Origin: a virus
DNA: 26,348 nt
Strand: one strand, 5' to 3'
Virus record (IMG/VR): IMGVR_UViG_3300013132_000223
Span: 1-26,348 of that record
Position 1 is the stretch's first letter. Every line of letters begins with the position of its first letter. Shown here piece after piece: positions 6,850 to 16,703 of the stretch. The notes beneath the pieces are model-generated. The model did no database searches. It had not been told where the DNA came from and worked only from the letters and a program-made list of their open reading frames with translations. A program made the position numbers and the translations under genes.

Positions 6850-9800
6850 TTAAATCTCCAAACTTATCTCTCTCAAGGAACCTGTCATACCAAAGAGTAA
6901 ACTTTGGAGAACTGTTCTTTAATTCACGAACTTTTTTATCAACTTCATCTTTAACAAATTGATTACTTTGAGCATCAATATTTTGTGAAGGCATATCTTT
7001 AAGATAGTCAACAACTTCTTCTCTGAAAATCATGTATTCTTCAAGTACTTTAAAAGTAGGGTCAGACTTATACCAATCTGATTCAGTAAAGTTTTTATCA
7101 CTTAACACAATATCAATTGCTCTTAAAGTGCTTTTATATTTATTTGCTTGAATACCTTTATCATACTCGTTATACCAAGTAGGGTTAACAAGTTTTTGTT
7201 GCTCAATCCAAGCAGCACGTTCCTCTTTAAGGAATCCTGCACCACGAGAACTATATGAATCAAAACCGTTCTTTTGTACTTTAATATCAAATGCTTGCAT
7301 AAACTTATTATAAGCCATCCAGCCTAAATCAATTTTAGCATTCTTGGTTGATTCTTCTAAAGAAATAATTTCTCTGAAAGGTTTACCACCAGTACCTGGT
7401 TTATTCTTTAGTTGAAAATTATATGCAGCCCTATCAAACACATTGTTTTCTCTATCAACACCCCAAGCATTTGTGATTAAAGATGTAACATATGGGTCTT
7501 CTGTTTGAATCTTTGCAACAAGGTCTTTATGTTTAACTAGTTGTTGAGAAGCATTTGCTGTTGATTCAACACCTACGTTATTTTTTGTTGGACTAGTAAT
7601 AATCATTTCATAATAGTCTGGATACTTTTCGTAAAACAAAGCATCTGCTTCGTCTATACCATATTTTTCTACATAACCTTTATAGATATCAAAGTATGGT
7701 TTATAATCTAAACTAAGATTTGGAATAACAAACATTGCTTGGTTTATTCCAAGACGTAACATAAAATGCCATACTGTTCTACTTACAATTTCATCAGGTG
7801 TTGCTTCATCAGTTCTTGTACCGTCTCTGAACTTTTGATTTTCAACTGCTAAAATTTTGTTAGCAGTTGTTAAAAACACATTATCATCAAGTTTTCTTGT
7901 TGCTGAAACACCACGTTTAGTCCATGCTGGAAGTAACATATCGTATGATAAAGGTTCTTTAGATGGACCATATGGTAAAATATATGTGTCAATAAGTCTT
8001 CTTATAGGTAAATTAGAACCAGTTGTTTCTTTATATTTAGCATCAAGATATGGTACAGCATTAATTAAATTAGATGCACTTACTTGAATAACTGGACCTG
8101 CTCCAGCGTTCCACCAAGGTTCACCAGAGAAAGGAATATTTAAACGAGTAACAGGAAAAGATACTCCTGCTAATGCGTTAAACAGTTTAGTTTTTCTCCA
8201 AGAGTTAGGTACTTGCATTGTAATTAAAGGCTCACCTGTTTGTGGGTCTTTATCTACAGCCTCTTTATTCCAAGGGTCATTCCATATTGTAATTGGTCTA
8301 ATAATTGGTTTAGGATTATTTAATATTAAATTACTGTATACACGCAAAGAGTTTAAGTTTGCTTGAATAAATGGTGATGCAAAAGAAATTATTGAAGCAA
8401 TATTTGAATATCTGTCAATTGTGTATAGTACACGTTTAGTTTCTTTTAATGCTTCACGGTGTGCTGCTTTTTCAACACCTTGTATTTCTAATTCAGTTAC
8501 TGGTTTACCTGTACGTTGTGCTTTTGCTTGTAAAAACTTTGCACCATTATCAATAGTTTTTTGATAAATGTTACCGTAAAATTGTATACGTGTGAAAGCA
8601 TCTTCAGGCATAGTACCAAGATATTTAAATAAAGTATCTACAAGTGTGCTGTAAAGTTTTCCAATATCTTGAAAGTTATCTATACGAAACTTTGTTTTAC
8701 CTATTGCTTCACCAGGAATAGGACTTAGTTTGCCTTCTAGTTGAAGTTGACCTAGGCGTGCTTCAAGTTCATAAGGTGAAGGTATTTGTTCGTAAGGTTT
8801 ATTTGCTATATCAAATCTAACACTTTGGTCAGGAAAATATGTTTGAACTTCGTTCCATCTTGTAGCAATATAGTTATCTATATCGTACTTTGATTTACGT
8901 CTTTTCTCTTGTTTAATAGCAAGTTGTTTTTGTTCTTTTTTAGTTAACTTTTTAGTTGCATCAACTTTTATTGGTCTTTGAACTTTAGTGTTACGAAACT
9001 CTATTTGTGCTTGACGGTCATTAGATAAGAACCATTTTTTGATTTTATTTAATTCACTAACTATGTGTCTTTTACCACGAGTAGTGTCAATAAGTAACAT
9101 TCTTTTTGTTATTTCTGCTTCACGAAACTGTCTAGCCTGAACATAGAGAGAAGCAAAATAGTTAGGATTATCTGGATTTAATGTTTTCCAACCATAAGAA
9201 GTATATAATTGGCTTTGCATTAAAGGGTTACGTATTTCTTTTTTCTGCTTTTGTGCAGCAGATGCAAGTTTAGGTCCTATTGAACCTAGTGAACCAGACT
9301 TGTAACCTTTAAAAATTAAATCGCCAACAATAATATCTTCTTTACCTTGAGTATATTTGTTGGCTTTGCCACCAGGTTTTTGTTGTGCTTTATTAATAGC
9401 AGTTAATACTTCACTAAAAAATTCTTGTTGTTTAACTAGTTGTTCTGTTAGTGGTTGTAATTCTTTTCTTAACTCTTTAACTTCTGCTTCTAAAACTTTA
9501 ATGTTCTCAAGAGTTTTTTGTTTACGTGTAACTTTATTATTGAAAGCAACTATTTTTTCTTCTAAAGCAATTCTCTCATCCATAAGAGAATTATATTTTG
9601 TATAGTCAGGTTTCTTTTTATTTGCTAATTTATAAAGTTCTTCATTTATACTATCTACTCTTTTAATTTCAGCAGCAAGTTCTTTACGTTCTGCACGTAA
9701 CTTTATTTTAGTATCTATTATTGCAGATAAATCTCTTTGTTTTTTATCTAATCTTTTTTGAACATCAGTATGTTTTACTCTAACAATTTCTAAATCATTC

Positions 9801-11908
9801 TTCTGCCATTTAACAATAGACTTCCAAGAACCTAATGTTGTTTTAGGTGCAGGTAAACCTAACTCTTTTGCTAAAAGAAATTTTTCTATACGGTTACCAA
9901 CAACACCATGATAAAAATTGTTAACAAAGTTTTTAGAACCTTTGGCTAATCCCATGCTTATTTCTAAAAGACTATTATTGTATAATGCTGTACGTATTTC
10001 ACCTTCAATTACGTTACGTTGAGGGTATGCAAAACGTAAAAGTGTCGCTGGTCTCCATACTGCATCAAATGCAAAGTATGTTCCTTGAAGGAAACTTTTT
10101 GTTTTATATATTCCTGAAGCAAATGTTGCTAATTCACCTTTAGCAAACTGTTGATATAGTTTAATATCTAACATTGGCATTGCGTTACCAAGTTGTGAAC
10201 TTAATGTTGGGTCAGTAAATACCCATTCACCATCACTGTATGCAAAAAGTTTTGTACGATAATGTTCCAAAACATTGTTTCTTCTTTGGTCTAGTTCCCA
10301 TTTAATTATATCTGATAAACTTTTAGCAGGACCTGAACCGTCTGGTTTCTTAATGTTTTTAGCAAACACTTCATTTGCTTCATCAGGGGTTAATGGTCTA
10401 TCAAGACCAAGTTTTTTATTGATTGCTTTAACTGCTTGGTTTTCAATACTGGTAATCATAACAATTCTGTCAGCATCTGTTTGTGCTCTAAGATATTTGT
10501 TAAGTAGGTTTCTTTTAATTTGTGTGCCTTTAGCATTTCTCCAAGGCTGCACTTTATCCATGAATGCTATAAGTTCATCTGCTGAACCTGAAGAACCAAT
10601 ACCTTTAAATGGTACCCATCCTGATGGTTGTTGTAAACCTGACCATCCTACTAATCTTACAGGCCAATCAAAGTTTGTTAATTTGTAAATCTTGTTGGTC
10701 CATTCAAGACCATCCATTTTTTCTGTAAATCTGTCATTAAGAAATGTTTTAGTTTTTGTTTCAACAATTTTTGCTCTAGCGTTTTCAACTAGTGAAGAAG
10801 GTGAAGGTGTAATTGCTCTTGTTCCAAGAAATGGTGATTCAATAATGTTATCTTGTACACGGTTAAGTACACTTCTTAAACTAGCGTTACGTGTTTTGAC
10901 ATCTTTTAAAATGTCATCATATTTTAAACCTAGTTCTTTATCTTTTAAAAGCATACCATTAACATCCCCACCATAACGTAGGTCTGCTATTTCTTGTATA
11001 CCTAATTTTTTTGGACTTGTTGACGCTTTAAATACTGGGTTTGATAATCTGTCAATTATGTCACCAATTGATGCTGCTTCTTTTTCTAAAAACTTTAAAG
11101 CATTAGGGTCACCGAATACTGCTTTTAAAGTATTTTCAGCAATAGGTCTGGCTTTGATACCATAGTTTTGTACACTGATATCACCAAAGATTCCAGCGAT
11201 AGCGTCAGGGTTTGAGGACTTTTGTGCGAATGGATGTTTTAATATTCCTGCAGCGTCTGTGTTTAAAGCAAAATCTATGAATGATGAAGCACCTTTTGTT
11301 GATGTTACTTTAGCAATTTTTTCAACATCACCCATTGGTACTTTAGGTGTAAGATATTTACCTTTAGCAAGTAATCCTACTTCTGCACCTACAACGAATG
11401 GGTCACCATACCAAGAGACCATGAAGTCTCCAGCACCTGTTGACCATTTACCTGCAAGTTCTTCATCGAATGCTTTACGGCGTTGTTCTTCATTATAGAT
11501 ATCAAAGTCTCTACGTCCACCTGTTGGAACATTGAAACCTAAATCTTCTGCAACGTTTAATGCTTTTCTTGGTAGGTTAAATGGGGCAATATCTGATGCA
11601 CCAAATAATGCTTGCATTGGTGATATTTGTTGTGCAGGTCCACGATATGTTTCAACAATACCAGATGTTGGTCTTTCTTTATCTGTTAAAAGTGCTGCTG
11701 TTGAAATACCAGCACCTACGGCTCTTGAAACTTGACCCATCTTATCCAACACAGCACGTCTTTTTGTGCCTTCAGGTGCTGCATATTCTAATGTTTCACC
11801 AAGTAATGCTTTACCTGATTCAATTCTTTTATCTATTCTTTGAGCAGCCTCTGCTGGGGTGTCAAAGTTTTTTTCAATAAAGTCAGTGAAGTCAGTAAGT
11901 AAACTCAT
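6839..11908 (-). CDS. Giant 1689-residue virion protein (probable internal or ejection protein)
   Basis: The largest gene in the window. It starts MSLLTDFTDFIEKNFDTPAE and overlaps the 55-residue upstream gene as ATGA. There is a GA-rich N-terminal part (for example VSRAVGAGISTAALL), a globular region with WRPATLLRFAYPQRNVIEGE, a long charged coiled coil at residues about 700-845, and a Tyr/Asn/Lys-rich C-terminal half. No signal peptide and no clear transmembrane helix are visible. Size, position beside a lysozyme-domain protein and location between portal and capsid genes suggest a packaged ejection protein as in podophages. A tape-measure protein is less likely, since no long hydrophobic helices or tail genes flank it. 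I recognise no enzyme domain. Confidence 0.7.
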   Translation of the reverse strand: MSLLTDFTDFIEKNFDTPAEAAQRIDKRIESGKALLGETLEYAAPEGTKRRAVLDKMGQVSRAVGAGISTAALLTDKERPTSGIVETYRGPAQQISPMQALFGASDIAPFNLPRKALNVAEDLGFNVPTGGRRDFDIYNEEQRRKAFDEELAGKWSTGAGDFMVSWYGDPFVVGAEVGLLAKGKYLTPKVPMGDVEKIAKVTSTKGASSFIDFALNTDAAGILKHPFAQKSSNPDAIAGIFGDISVQNYGIKARPIAENTLKAVFGDPNALKFLEKEAASIGDIIDRLSNPVFKASTSPKKLGIQEIADLRYGGDVNGMLLKDKELGLKYDDILKDVKTRNASLRSVLNRVQDNIIESPFLGTRAITPSPSSLVENARAKIVETKTKTFLNDRFTEKMDGLEWTNKIYKLTNFDWPVRLVGWSGLQQPSGWVPFKGIGSSGSADELIAFMDKVQPWRNAKGTQIKRNLLNKYLRAQTDADRIVMITSIENQAVKAINKKLGLDRPLTPDEANEVFAKNIKKPDGSGPAKSLSDIIKWELDQRRNNVLEHYRTKLFAYSDGEWVFTDPTLSSQLGNAMPMLDIKLYQQFAKGELATFASGIYKTKSFLQGTYFAFDAVWRPATLLRFAYPQRNVIEGEIRTALYNNSLLEISMGLAKGSKNFVNNFYHGVVGNRIEKFLLAKELGLPAPKTTLGSWKSIVKWQKNDLEIVRVKHTDVQKRLDKKQRDLSAIIDTKIKLRAERKELAAEIKRVDSINEELYKLANKKKPDYTKYNSLMDERIALEEKIVAFNNKVTRKQKTLENIKVLEAEVKELRKELQPLTEQLVKQQEFFSEVLTAINKAQQKPGGKANKYTQGKEDIIVGDLIFKGYKSGSLGSIGPKLASAAQKQKKEIRNPLMQSQLYTSYGWKTLNPDNPNYFASLYVQARQFREAEITKRMLLIDTTRGKRHIVSELNKIKKWFLSNDRQAQIEFRNTKVQRPIKVDATKKLTKKEQKQLAIKQEKRRKSKYDIDNYIATRWNEVQTYFPDQSVRFDIANKPYEQIPSPYELEARLGQLQLEGKLSPIPGEAIGKTKFRIDNFQDIGKLYSTLVDTLFKYLGTMPEDAFTRIQFYGNIYQKTIDNGAKFLQAKAQRTGKPVTELEIQGVEKAAHREALKETKRVLYTIDRYSNIASIISFASPFIQANLNSLRVYSNLILNNPKPIIRPITIWNDPWNKEAVDKDPQTGEPLITMQVPNSWRKTKLFNALAGVSFPVTRLNIPFSGEPWWNAGAGPVIQVSASNLINAVPYLDAKYKETTGSNLPIRRLIDTYILPYGPSKEPLSYDMLLPAWTKRGVSATRKLDDNVFLTTANKILAVENQKFRDGTRTDEATPDEIVSRTVWHFMLRLGINQAMFVIPNLSLDYKPYFDIYKGYVEKYGIDEADALFYEKYPDYYEMIITSPTKNNVGVESTANASQQLVKHKDLVAKIQTEDPYVTSLITNAWGVDRENNVFDRAAYNFQLKNKPGTGGKPFREIISLEESTKNAKIDLGWMAYNKFMQAFDIKVQKNGFDSYSSRGAGFLKEERAAWIEQQKLVNPTWYNEYDKGIQANKYKSTLRAIDIVLSDKNFTESDWYKSDPTFKVLEEYMIFREEVVDYLKDMPSQNIDAQSNQFVKDEVDKKVRELKNSSPKFTLWYDRFLERDKFGDLNAE

Positions 11909-12072
11909 TGAAAAGAATCTTCTTTCGTTAAAATTTCTATAATGTTTTTGTGGTCGTCAGGTGTTAAACCATCTGTGTGCGCTAATCCCCATGCTAAACC
12001 AGCGTTTTCAAAACCGATTGCGTCAAGATAGTTAGAAAAGTTTATTGCCCATTCTGTTACTTCGCCAGCCAT
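11905..12072 (-). CDS. 55-residue hypothetical protein between portal and giant protein genes
   Basis: A short frame of 55 residues, beginning MAGEVTEWAINFSNYLDAIG and continuing with ENAGLAWGLAHTDGLTPDD. It is acidic and probably helical. Both ends are tightly coupled: its ATG shares a base with the upstream stop (TAATG at 12072) and its stop overlaps the start of the giant gene (ATGA at 11905-11908). This placement makes a real gene likely despite its size. No family recognised. Confidence 0.65.
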   Translation of the reverse strand: MAGEVTEWAINFSNYLDAIGFENAGLAWGLAHTDGLTPDDHKNIIEILTKEDSFQ

Positions 12073-12515
12073 TACAAACTCCGTAAATAAAGAACAAAGT
12101 TATTTAATGTTATTGGTGCACCTTCTTGATTTGCAGCGTTTTCTATGAGTGGTAAGTATTGTGTTAATCTTTGTAGGTCTTGTTTACGTGGATTATCAGG
12201 TCTTCCTGATGCTATATTTAAACCAACTTCTGTAGGTCCAGGTCCTTCACCGAAAGGCATTCCTACTTCTGGTGCTTCGTTTGGTCTTTCAGTTGGTGCA
12301 GTTAGTGGTGTTAGTTGTGAAAAAATTGATGGTTTAGTTTGTTGTGGTTTGGCTTGTGGTACTTTACCTGCAAGTTTTGCACCTTGTTGTTGTTCTAAAA
12401 TTTGTTTACCTTCACCATATTTACCACCAGCATAGTATCTCATTGCTTGTTTGGAAGGGTTTTGGTCTGTTCTTTTAGATTTACTACCAATACCTGATAC
12501 GACTTCTTTGGCCAT
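12072..12515 (-). CDS. 147-residue hypothetical protein downstream of portal
   Basis: The N-terminal third is basic and Gln-rich (SKQAMRYYAGGKYGEG, ILEQQQGAKL), the middle is Pro/Gln-rich and disordered (KVPQAKPQQTKPS), and the end is helical (LQRLTQYLPLIENAANQEGA). It starts immediately after the portal stop (TAAATG) with AGGA inside the portal C-terminal codons. It is likely a head-assembly accessory or minor virion protein, judged only from position. No recognised family. Confidence 0.65.
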   Translation of the reverse strand: MAKEVVSGIGSKSKRTDQNPSKQAMRYYAGGKYGEGKQILEQQQGAKLAGKVPQAKPQQTKPSIFSQLTPLTAPTERPNEAPEVGMPFGEGPGPTEVGLNIASGRPDNPRKQDLQRLTQYLPLIENAANQEGAPITLNNFVLYLRSL

Positions 12516-14258
12516 TTATTGTCCTAGTTGTGAAAGTAGTTCTTGTAATCCTGCTGGTACTTGCTGTTGAGGGGCCTCTGAGGCGGCTGGTCCAGGAGCG
12601 ACGGGGACGGGTTGCTCAACTGTTGCCATTGGAGGAACCTCAGAGGCAACTTGTGGGGTAGGTGCTGGAGTAGGAGCAGGAGTTGGTGCGAATACTTCGC
12701 TTACTGCTGTTTCTATCGCTGTACCTTTTTGGCGTGCTTTAATAACTGCAGCCATTTTCATTGCTAACTCTGAAGGGTCTTGTCCTTGTGTTGTCATTTG
12801 AGGTATTGCTTGTGCTAGTTGTGACATTGCTGTGTTCAAATTGTCACGCATACGTTGAACATCTATTGCTTGTTGTTCACCTGTTACGTTCATTGACCAT
12901 GGTAGTTCACGCATAACAAAATCACGTGATACTAAATCTGCACCTAATGCTTGTAGTGAGAATATTAGTGCACGACTTGGGTCAAGTCCTGACATTAAAC
13001 CGTATCTTACTTGGATACCGTAGTCACCGTTGATATCTTTACGTGAATCGTAGTCTATTTCAAATTTTGCGCCACCTGATGTGGCTGAAATCTTTTTAGT
13101 TCCAGGGAAAAGTTTCTCATCCATTTTGAAACATAGTTGCATAATGTCTTCAAAGGTGTCTGAGAGGATTTGTTGCCCTGTTTTTACTTGTGTATCAAAT
13201 GCACCTAGTAATGCTTGTACACCTTGACCTGTAATGATGCTGGCATCAATGTTTCCTGAACGTCCTTCAGGATATCTTGCACCCATTCTCATTTCTTGTT
13301 GCAATAATGCTGCTTCTGTGAACGCAGCAGGTGGAACCTCTAGGCCTACACGGCGTATGTTCTGCGGCTGAGCAGTTCTAAGTATTGCATCAGGTCCAAA
13401 AGCGAACTCTTGGACATCGTTTGGTACAGCAAGTGGTGCATTTATTGATTTTTCTGCAGCATCCATAGCAAGTTGTGCGAAACGTGCACGTGCTATCTGT
13501 ACCCATAGGACATCATCGAATTGTCCTCTTGGTTCGTCATCTATTCCTGGGCGTCTTGCTACACGAACCATGAGTTCACCCATAGGGTTTTCACTTTGTG
13601 CTAAAACAAGGTTACCTCTGTTAGGTAAATATAATAAGATTACGTTTTTGTCTTCGTAGCGAATCATTTCTAGTTCACTATAAAGGTCTATTTCGTCTAT
13701 TTTGTATCCGTTTAGGATTTGTCTTTCAAATTCTGGGAACTCTGCGATTAGTTCTGCAATGATTTTTCTGTAACGTTTAGTGAAAGATACTACTCTGCCA
13801 TATCTATCATATTCTGGATATGAACCTAAAGGGTTTTCCACACGGATTCGTGGCATGTTTGCTTCTTGGTCTGCTTCAACAACGATAGGTAGGAAACCGT
13901 AGGTGCCGTACCAGTCTGCGCCTTGATACATTTGTGTTTGTAGGCGTGAAAATTGTACATAATTGTTGGCTATTAGTGTTTTTGTGTCAGCAAATTTTTT
14001 AGCACGGTCAGTAATATTGGTTGTTGTGCAGTTAAATGAAGGTAGTGGTGCCAATACTTCGCTAACGTCGCGTGCTGCAACGTCAACAAAGTTAGCAATC
14101 ATCGCCTTAGATGCTCCTTCTGGGAACATTTCAGGGAACACATTGACAAGGTTACCTCTGCGTACTTCAAGAATGTCACCCATTCTTGCATCGCGTGAAG
14201 CATTGCGGCGTTTTAAAGCCTCAACCTTGTTCGCTATTTGTGTAATGTTTAATGGCAC
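12516..14258 (-). CDS. Portal protein
   Basis: 580 residues. It starts MPLNITQIANKVEALKRRNA, then RRGNLVNVFPEMFPEGASKA and FVDVAARDVSEVLAPLPSFN, typical of the N-terminal part of actinophage portal proteins. Later features are DWYGTYGFLPIVVEAD, the segment ENPLGSYPEYDRYGRVVSFT, and a helical stem region with QQEMRMGARYPEGRSGNIDA. The last 60 residues are Ala/Pro/Thr-rich (PTPAPTPAPTPQ) and probably disordered. Portals form the dodecameric DNA channel at one capsid vertex. Placement two genes after the large terminase supports this. The length is within the usual 450-700 range. The start overlaps the upstream stop as TAATG at 14258. Confidence 0.85.
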   Translation of the reverse strand: MPLNITQIANKVEALKRRNASRDARMGDILEVRRGNLVNVFPEMFPEGASKAMIANFVDVAARDVSEVLAPLPSFNCTTTNITDRAKKFADTKTLIANNYVQFSRLQTQMYQGADWYGTYGFLPIVVEADQEANMPRIRVENPLGSYPEYDRYGRVVSFTKRYRKIIAELIAEFPEFERQILNGYKIDEIDLYSELEMIRYEDKNVILLYLPNRGNLVLAQSENPMGELMVRVARRPGIDDEPRGQFDDVLWVQIARARFAQLAMDAAEKSINAPLAVPNDVQEFAFGPDAILRTAQPQNIRRVGLEVPPAAFTEAALLQQEMRMGARYPEGRSGNIDASIITGQGVQALLGAFDTQVKTGQQILSDTFEDIMQLCFKMDEKLFPGTKKISATSGGAKFEIDYDSRKDINGDYGIQVRYGLMSGLDPSRALIFSLQALGADLVSRDFVMRELPWSMNVTGEQQAIDVQRMRDNLNTAMSQLAQAIPQMTTQGQDPSELAMKMAAVIKARQKGTAIETAVSEVFAPTPAPTPAPTPQVASEVPPMATVEQPVPVAPGPAASEAPQQQVPAGLQELLSQLGQ

Positions 14259-14638
14259 TACTTACCTCTTTTAAATTTTTTGTTTCTAAAGTCTGCAAGG
14301 TTTGGTACTTTAGGGTTATTCTTTTCTGCTTTAAGTTTTTTTAATGTTTGTTCAATATTTGCTGTGTTTTTTCTTTTAGGTTCAACAAATTTTAGAAAAG
14401 GTGAATCAGGTTTTTCTGTTTTTTTTGTTGATTTTTTACTTAATGCTTGTTTAAGTTTTGTTAAATCTTTAGCATCTTTAGGTCCGATTGTTTTTTTAGA
14501 AATTGGTTTAAGATTACGCATAGCAGATTGTACAACTTTAGGACCATATTTTATTACAAGTTTTGCTAATGCTGCTTGAGCAAGTCCTGCTTCATTAACT
14601 TTAATTTTACCACGACCATTTGGTTCTGATGCTTTCAT
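14258..14638 (-). CDS. Small very basic protein between terminase and portal
   Basis: I choose the ATG at 14638, giving 126 residues starting MKASEPNGRGKIKVNEAGLA. It follows the terminase stop by seven bases and has AAGGA just upstream. The frame also opens 17 residues earlier inside the terminase gene, but that start has no such signal. The product is Lys-rich with KISKK-type and LKKLKAEKNN stretches and a basic tail (ADFRNKKFKRGK). It could be a DNA-binding or head-assembly factor; the family is not recognised. Confidence 0.65.
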   Translation of the reverse strand: MKASEPNGRGKIKVNEAGLAQAALAKLVIKYGPKVVQSAMRNLKPISKKTIGPKDAKDLTKLKQALSKKSTKKTEKPDSPFLKFVEPKRKNTANIEQTLKKLKAEKNNPKVPNLADFRNKKFKRGK

Positions 14639-14645
14639 ATGTTCC

Positions 14646-16547
14646 TTATCCGTAATATATTTCTTGTTGTTGTTCAGCAAATGCTTCATCTAAATCTACA
14701 ATGTATCTTGTGTTTAATTGTTTTGTTGAATGCCATTTGGATTGCATATATCTTTGACCTGAAGTGTTTCTTTCAACCCATTCCCTAATAACTATTTCAC
14801 AGAACCATAGGGCCATTATCATATCAAATGGTTGACCTTTTCTCATGTCTGGTTTCCAAACAATAAGTTGGTTTATTAAGGCTTTAACACCTTCACTGTT
14901 TGTAGTGGAAGGTAAATCTATGAGGTTGGAGTTTCTAACGAATTTGTTTTCGCTAACCGTTCCAAACAGAGGAGCCATCGATGCAACCCCAAAATCGACG
15001 TCCCATTTGTTGTTACCAGTGAAGTGCTCACGAAATACGATTCCACGAGAAGCAAGAAAATCACGTATCGCTTCGTCTTTCGTAAGGAATAATTGAAACG
15101 CATTTTTCTCCACAACAATCACGTTAGGTTGATATTTGATAGCCCAGTCCTCAATCAAGTCCCTAATTTTGGCTGGGGTTGGTTCGGTCATGTTCACAGC
15201 ATCAAGAATGTATCTTTGTTTTGTTTCAACATTTACAGCGATTATTACTGCTGCTGTGGCACCAGACATTGCTGGGTCAATACCCATCACTATACGAAAG
15301 TTACCATCATTAGGATGACCTGGTGCACCTAACCGTATAGGGCCAGTACGGCGCATCCCATTGACACAACTTTGTACACATGCTGGTGGGAAAATAGAAT
15401 CTTCTTCAACATCTTGCTGCTGGTATACCATAGCCCAAGTTTGTGGTGTGACTTCTGAGCGACGTTGGTAAAGCGCAGGACCATCCCACTTTGGATATAA
15501 TCCTTCAGAATCAGGTGTGGTGTCCTCGTCACCGTCCCAAGGACGGTCGCTTCGAGGCCAAAGCGTCACCCAGTCGTCACTTTTGTTCGCAATCTCAAGA
15601 ACTGCTGGCATAGCCAAATATGTGAAAGGTGTTTTACCACCAGACCAATGTTCAGGATTACGTAACTCTCGATACAAATCATTAGACGCTATACGTGTCC
15701 CAACGATAAGAAGTTTACCGTTTTTACCTAGACGGGTGATAACTTCTTGCTGTAGCCATTTGATTTGTTTCTCATGCTCATGGGCGTTAGCCCCAGTGAT
15801 ACAGTCATCAAGAATAATTAAATCTGCACGGGCACCATAAATTTGTCCACCCATACCAAGTGCTTGAATAGTTGGGTCTTTCTCACTAGAGTCCCTGGCT
15901 TCTGCACCAAGATAAACTGTGTCAGTGCGCCAAGTATCAGCATCCTCTTGCCAGCCACCATCAGGACCATACATGGCCTGCAGTTTCTGCCACCTAGGGT
16001 GAGACAATCTTTGCTTGATAGCATACACAAACTCGCGTGCCTTATACAAAGTCTTAGAAACAATAATGATACGAATATTAGGATTAAGAGCAATACGGTA
16101 AGTCGAATAGTTGATAGTCACCGTAGTCGATTTAGCATGCTCAGGAGCAATATTAATCAAAACCCTATTAGGGCTAGAAGGTTCATACACCATAGCATTA
16201 TGCAACCAGGCAGGCTCACCCTTTTCAAGAAGACTAATAAAATTTTCTTGATGAGGAAAAACCTTCATCTCCAAATAGTTCTCAGAAAACTCTTTAAAAG
16301 AAATATCAAACTTCTCAGACGACTTTCTGTTAGAACGCACCTCATCCCTAGAGATACGGGCATCATCCAAAAGTTCACGAAACTTCTTATCCGTCTTCGT
16401 CCAATACTTCACCGTATCAGACTTAACCCCAGCCACCCTAGAGGCATCAACAACCGTCATACCAGAAGCCAAAGCCTTAAGGAAATCATCCTTACGCTGA
16501 GCACTCAAAGCCCTAGTATGGTGGGCATCACCAGGCCTAGCAGACAT
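14646..16547 (-). CDS. Terminase large subunit with N-terminal HTH
   Basis: 633 residues. Residues about 12-62 form a helix-turn-helix-like segment (SGMTVVDASRVAGVKSDTVK) of the kind found in small terminase subunits. The ATPase domain has a Walker-A-like loop APEHAKSTT (134-142) and Walker B LIILDD (243-248). The RNase-H-like nuclease domain has VMGIDPAMSG with Asp424, IVVEKNAF with Glu480 and FDMIMALWF with Asp575, the expected acidic triad. It cuts and translocates DNA into the procapsid through the portal. No separate small terminase gene is seen beside it. It is the first gene of the leftward operon, preceded by a 150-base leader. Confidence 0.92.
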   Translation of the reverse strand: MSARPGDAHHTRALSAQRKDDFLKALASGMTVVDASRVAGVKSDTVKYWTKTDKKFRELLDDARISRDEVRSNRKSSEKFDISFKEFSENYLEMKVFPHQENFISLLEKGEPAWLHNAMVYEPSSPNRVLINIAPEHAKSTTVTINYSTYRIALNPNIRIIIVSKTLYKAREFVYAIKQRLSHPRWQKLQAMYGPDGGWQEDADTWRTDTVYLGAEARDSSEKDPTIQALGMGGQIYGARADLIILDDCITGANAHEHEKQIKWLQQEVITRLGKNGKLLIVGTRIASNDLYRELRNPEHWSGGKTPFTYLAMPAVLEIANKSDDWVTLWPRSDRPWDGDEDTTPDSEGLYPKWDGPALYQRRSEVTPQTWAMVYQQQDVEEDSIFPPACVQSCVNGMRRTGPIRLGAPGHPNDGNFRIVMGIDPAMSGATAAVIIAVNVETKQRYILDAVNMTEPTPAKIRDLIEDWAIKYQPNVIVVEKNAFQLFLTKDEAIRDFLASRGIVFREHFTGNNKWDVDFGVASMAPLFGTVSENKFVRNSNLIDLPSTTNSEGVKALINQLIVWKPDMRKGQPFDMIMALWFCEIVIREWVERNTSGQRYMQSKWHSTKQLNTRYIVDLDEAFAEQQQEIYYG

Positions 16548-16579
16548 AAAAAACCACCACTAATATTAATATAATATAA

Positions 16580-16602
16580 GGAAATCGCAACAAGCGATTT
16601 CC
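16580..16602 (-). promoter_or_regulatory. Hairpin in late operon leader, 9 bp perfect stem
   Basis: GGAAATCGC (16580-16588) and GCGATTTCC (16594-16602) pair perfectly around AACAA. In the leftward transcript this hairpin lies about 33 bases before the terminase ATG. No long U-tract follows, so it is more likely a leader structure (mRNA stability, processing or protein binding) than a terminator. Confidence 0.6.
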
Positions 16603-16616
16603 ATAAAACACTACCC

Positions 16617-16640
16617 CATTCGCCAAGAGCCCAGCGAATG
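16617..16640 (-). promoter_or_regulatory. Second hairpin in late operon leader, 7 bp stem
   Basis: CATTCGC (16617-16623) and GCGAATG (16634-16640) form a perfect 7 bp stem with a 10-base loop, 14 bases from the first leader hairpin. The leftward transcript from the promoter at 16704-16732 would contain both. A run of eight A's next to it on the plus strand (T's in the leftward transcript) lies upstream of the hairpin, not after it, arguing against a terminator. Confidence 0.5.
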
Positions 16641-16703
16641 TAATATAAAAAAAACCCTTACACTATATCTAACCTGTTAGCACAACAAAACCTAACACAC
16701 AAA

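Noticed and set aside
15843-16574. 243-codon open frame on the plus strand
   Set aside because: Entirely antisense to the terminase gene, whose ATPase and nuclease motifs are clear; the product is His/Arg/Ile-rich with no ribosome site.
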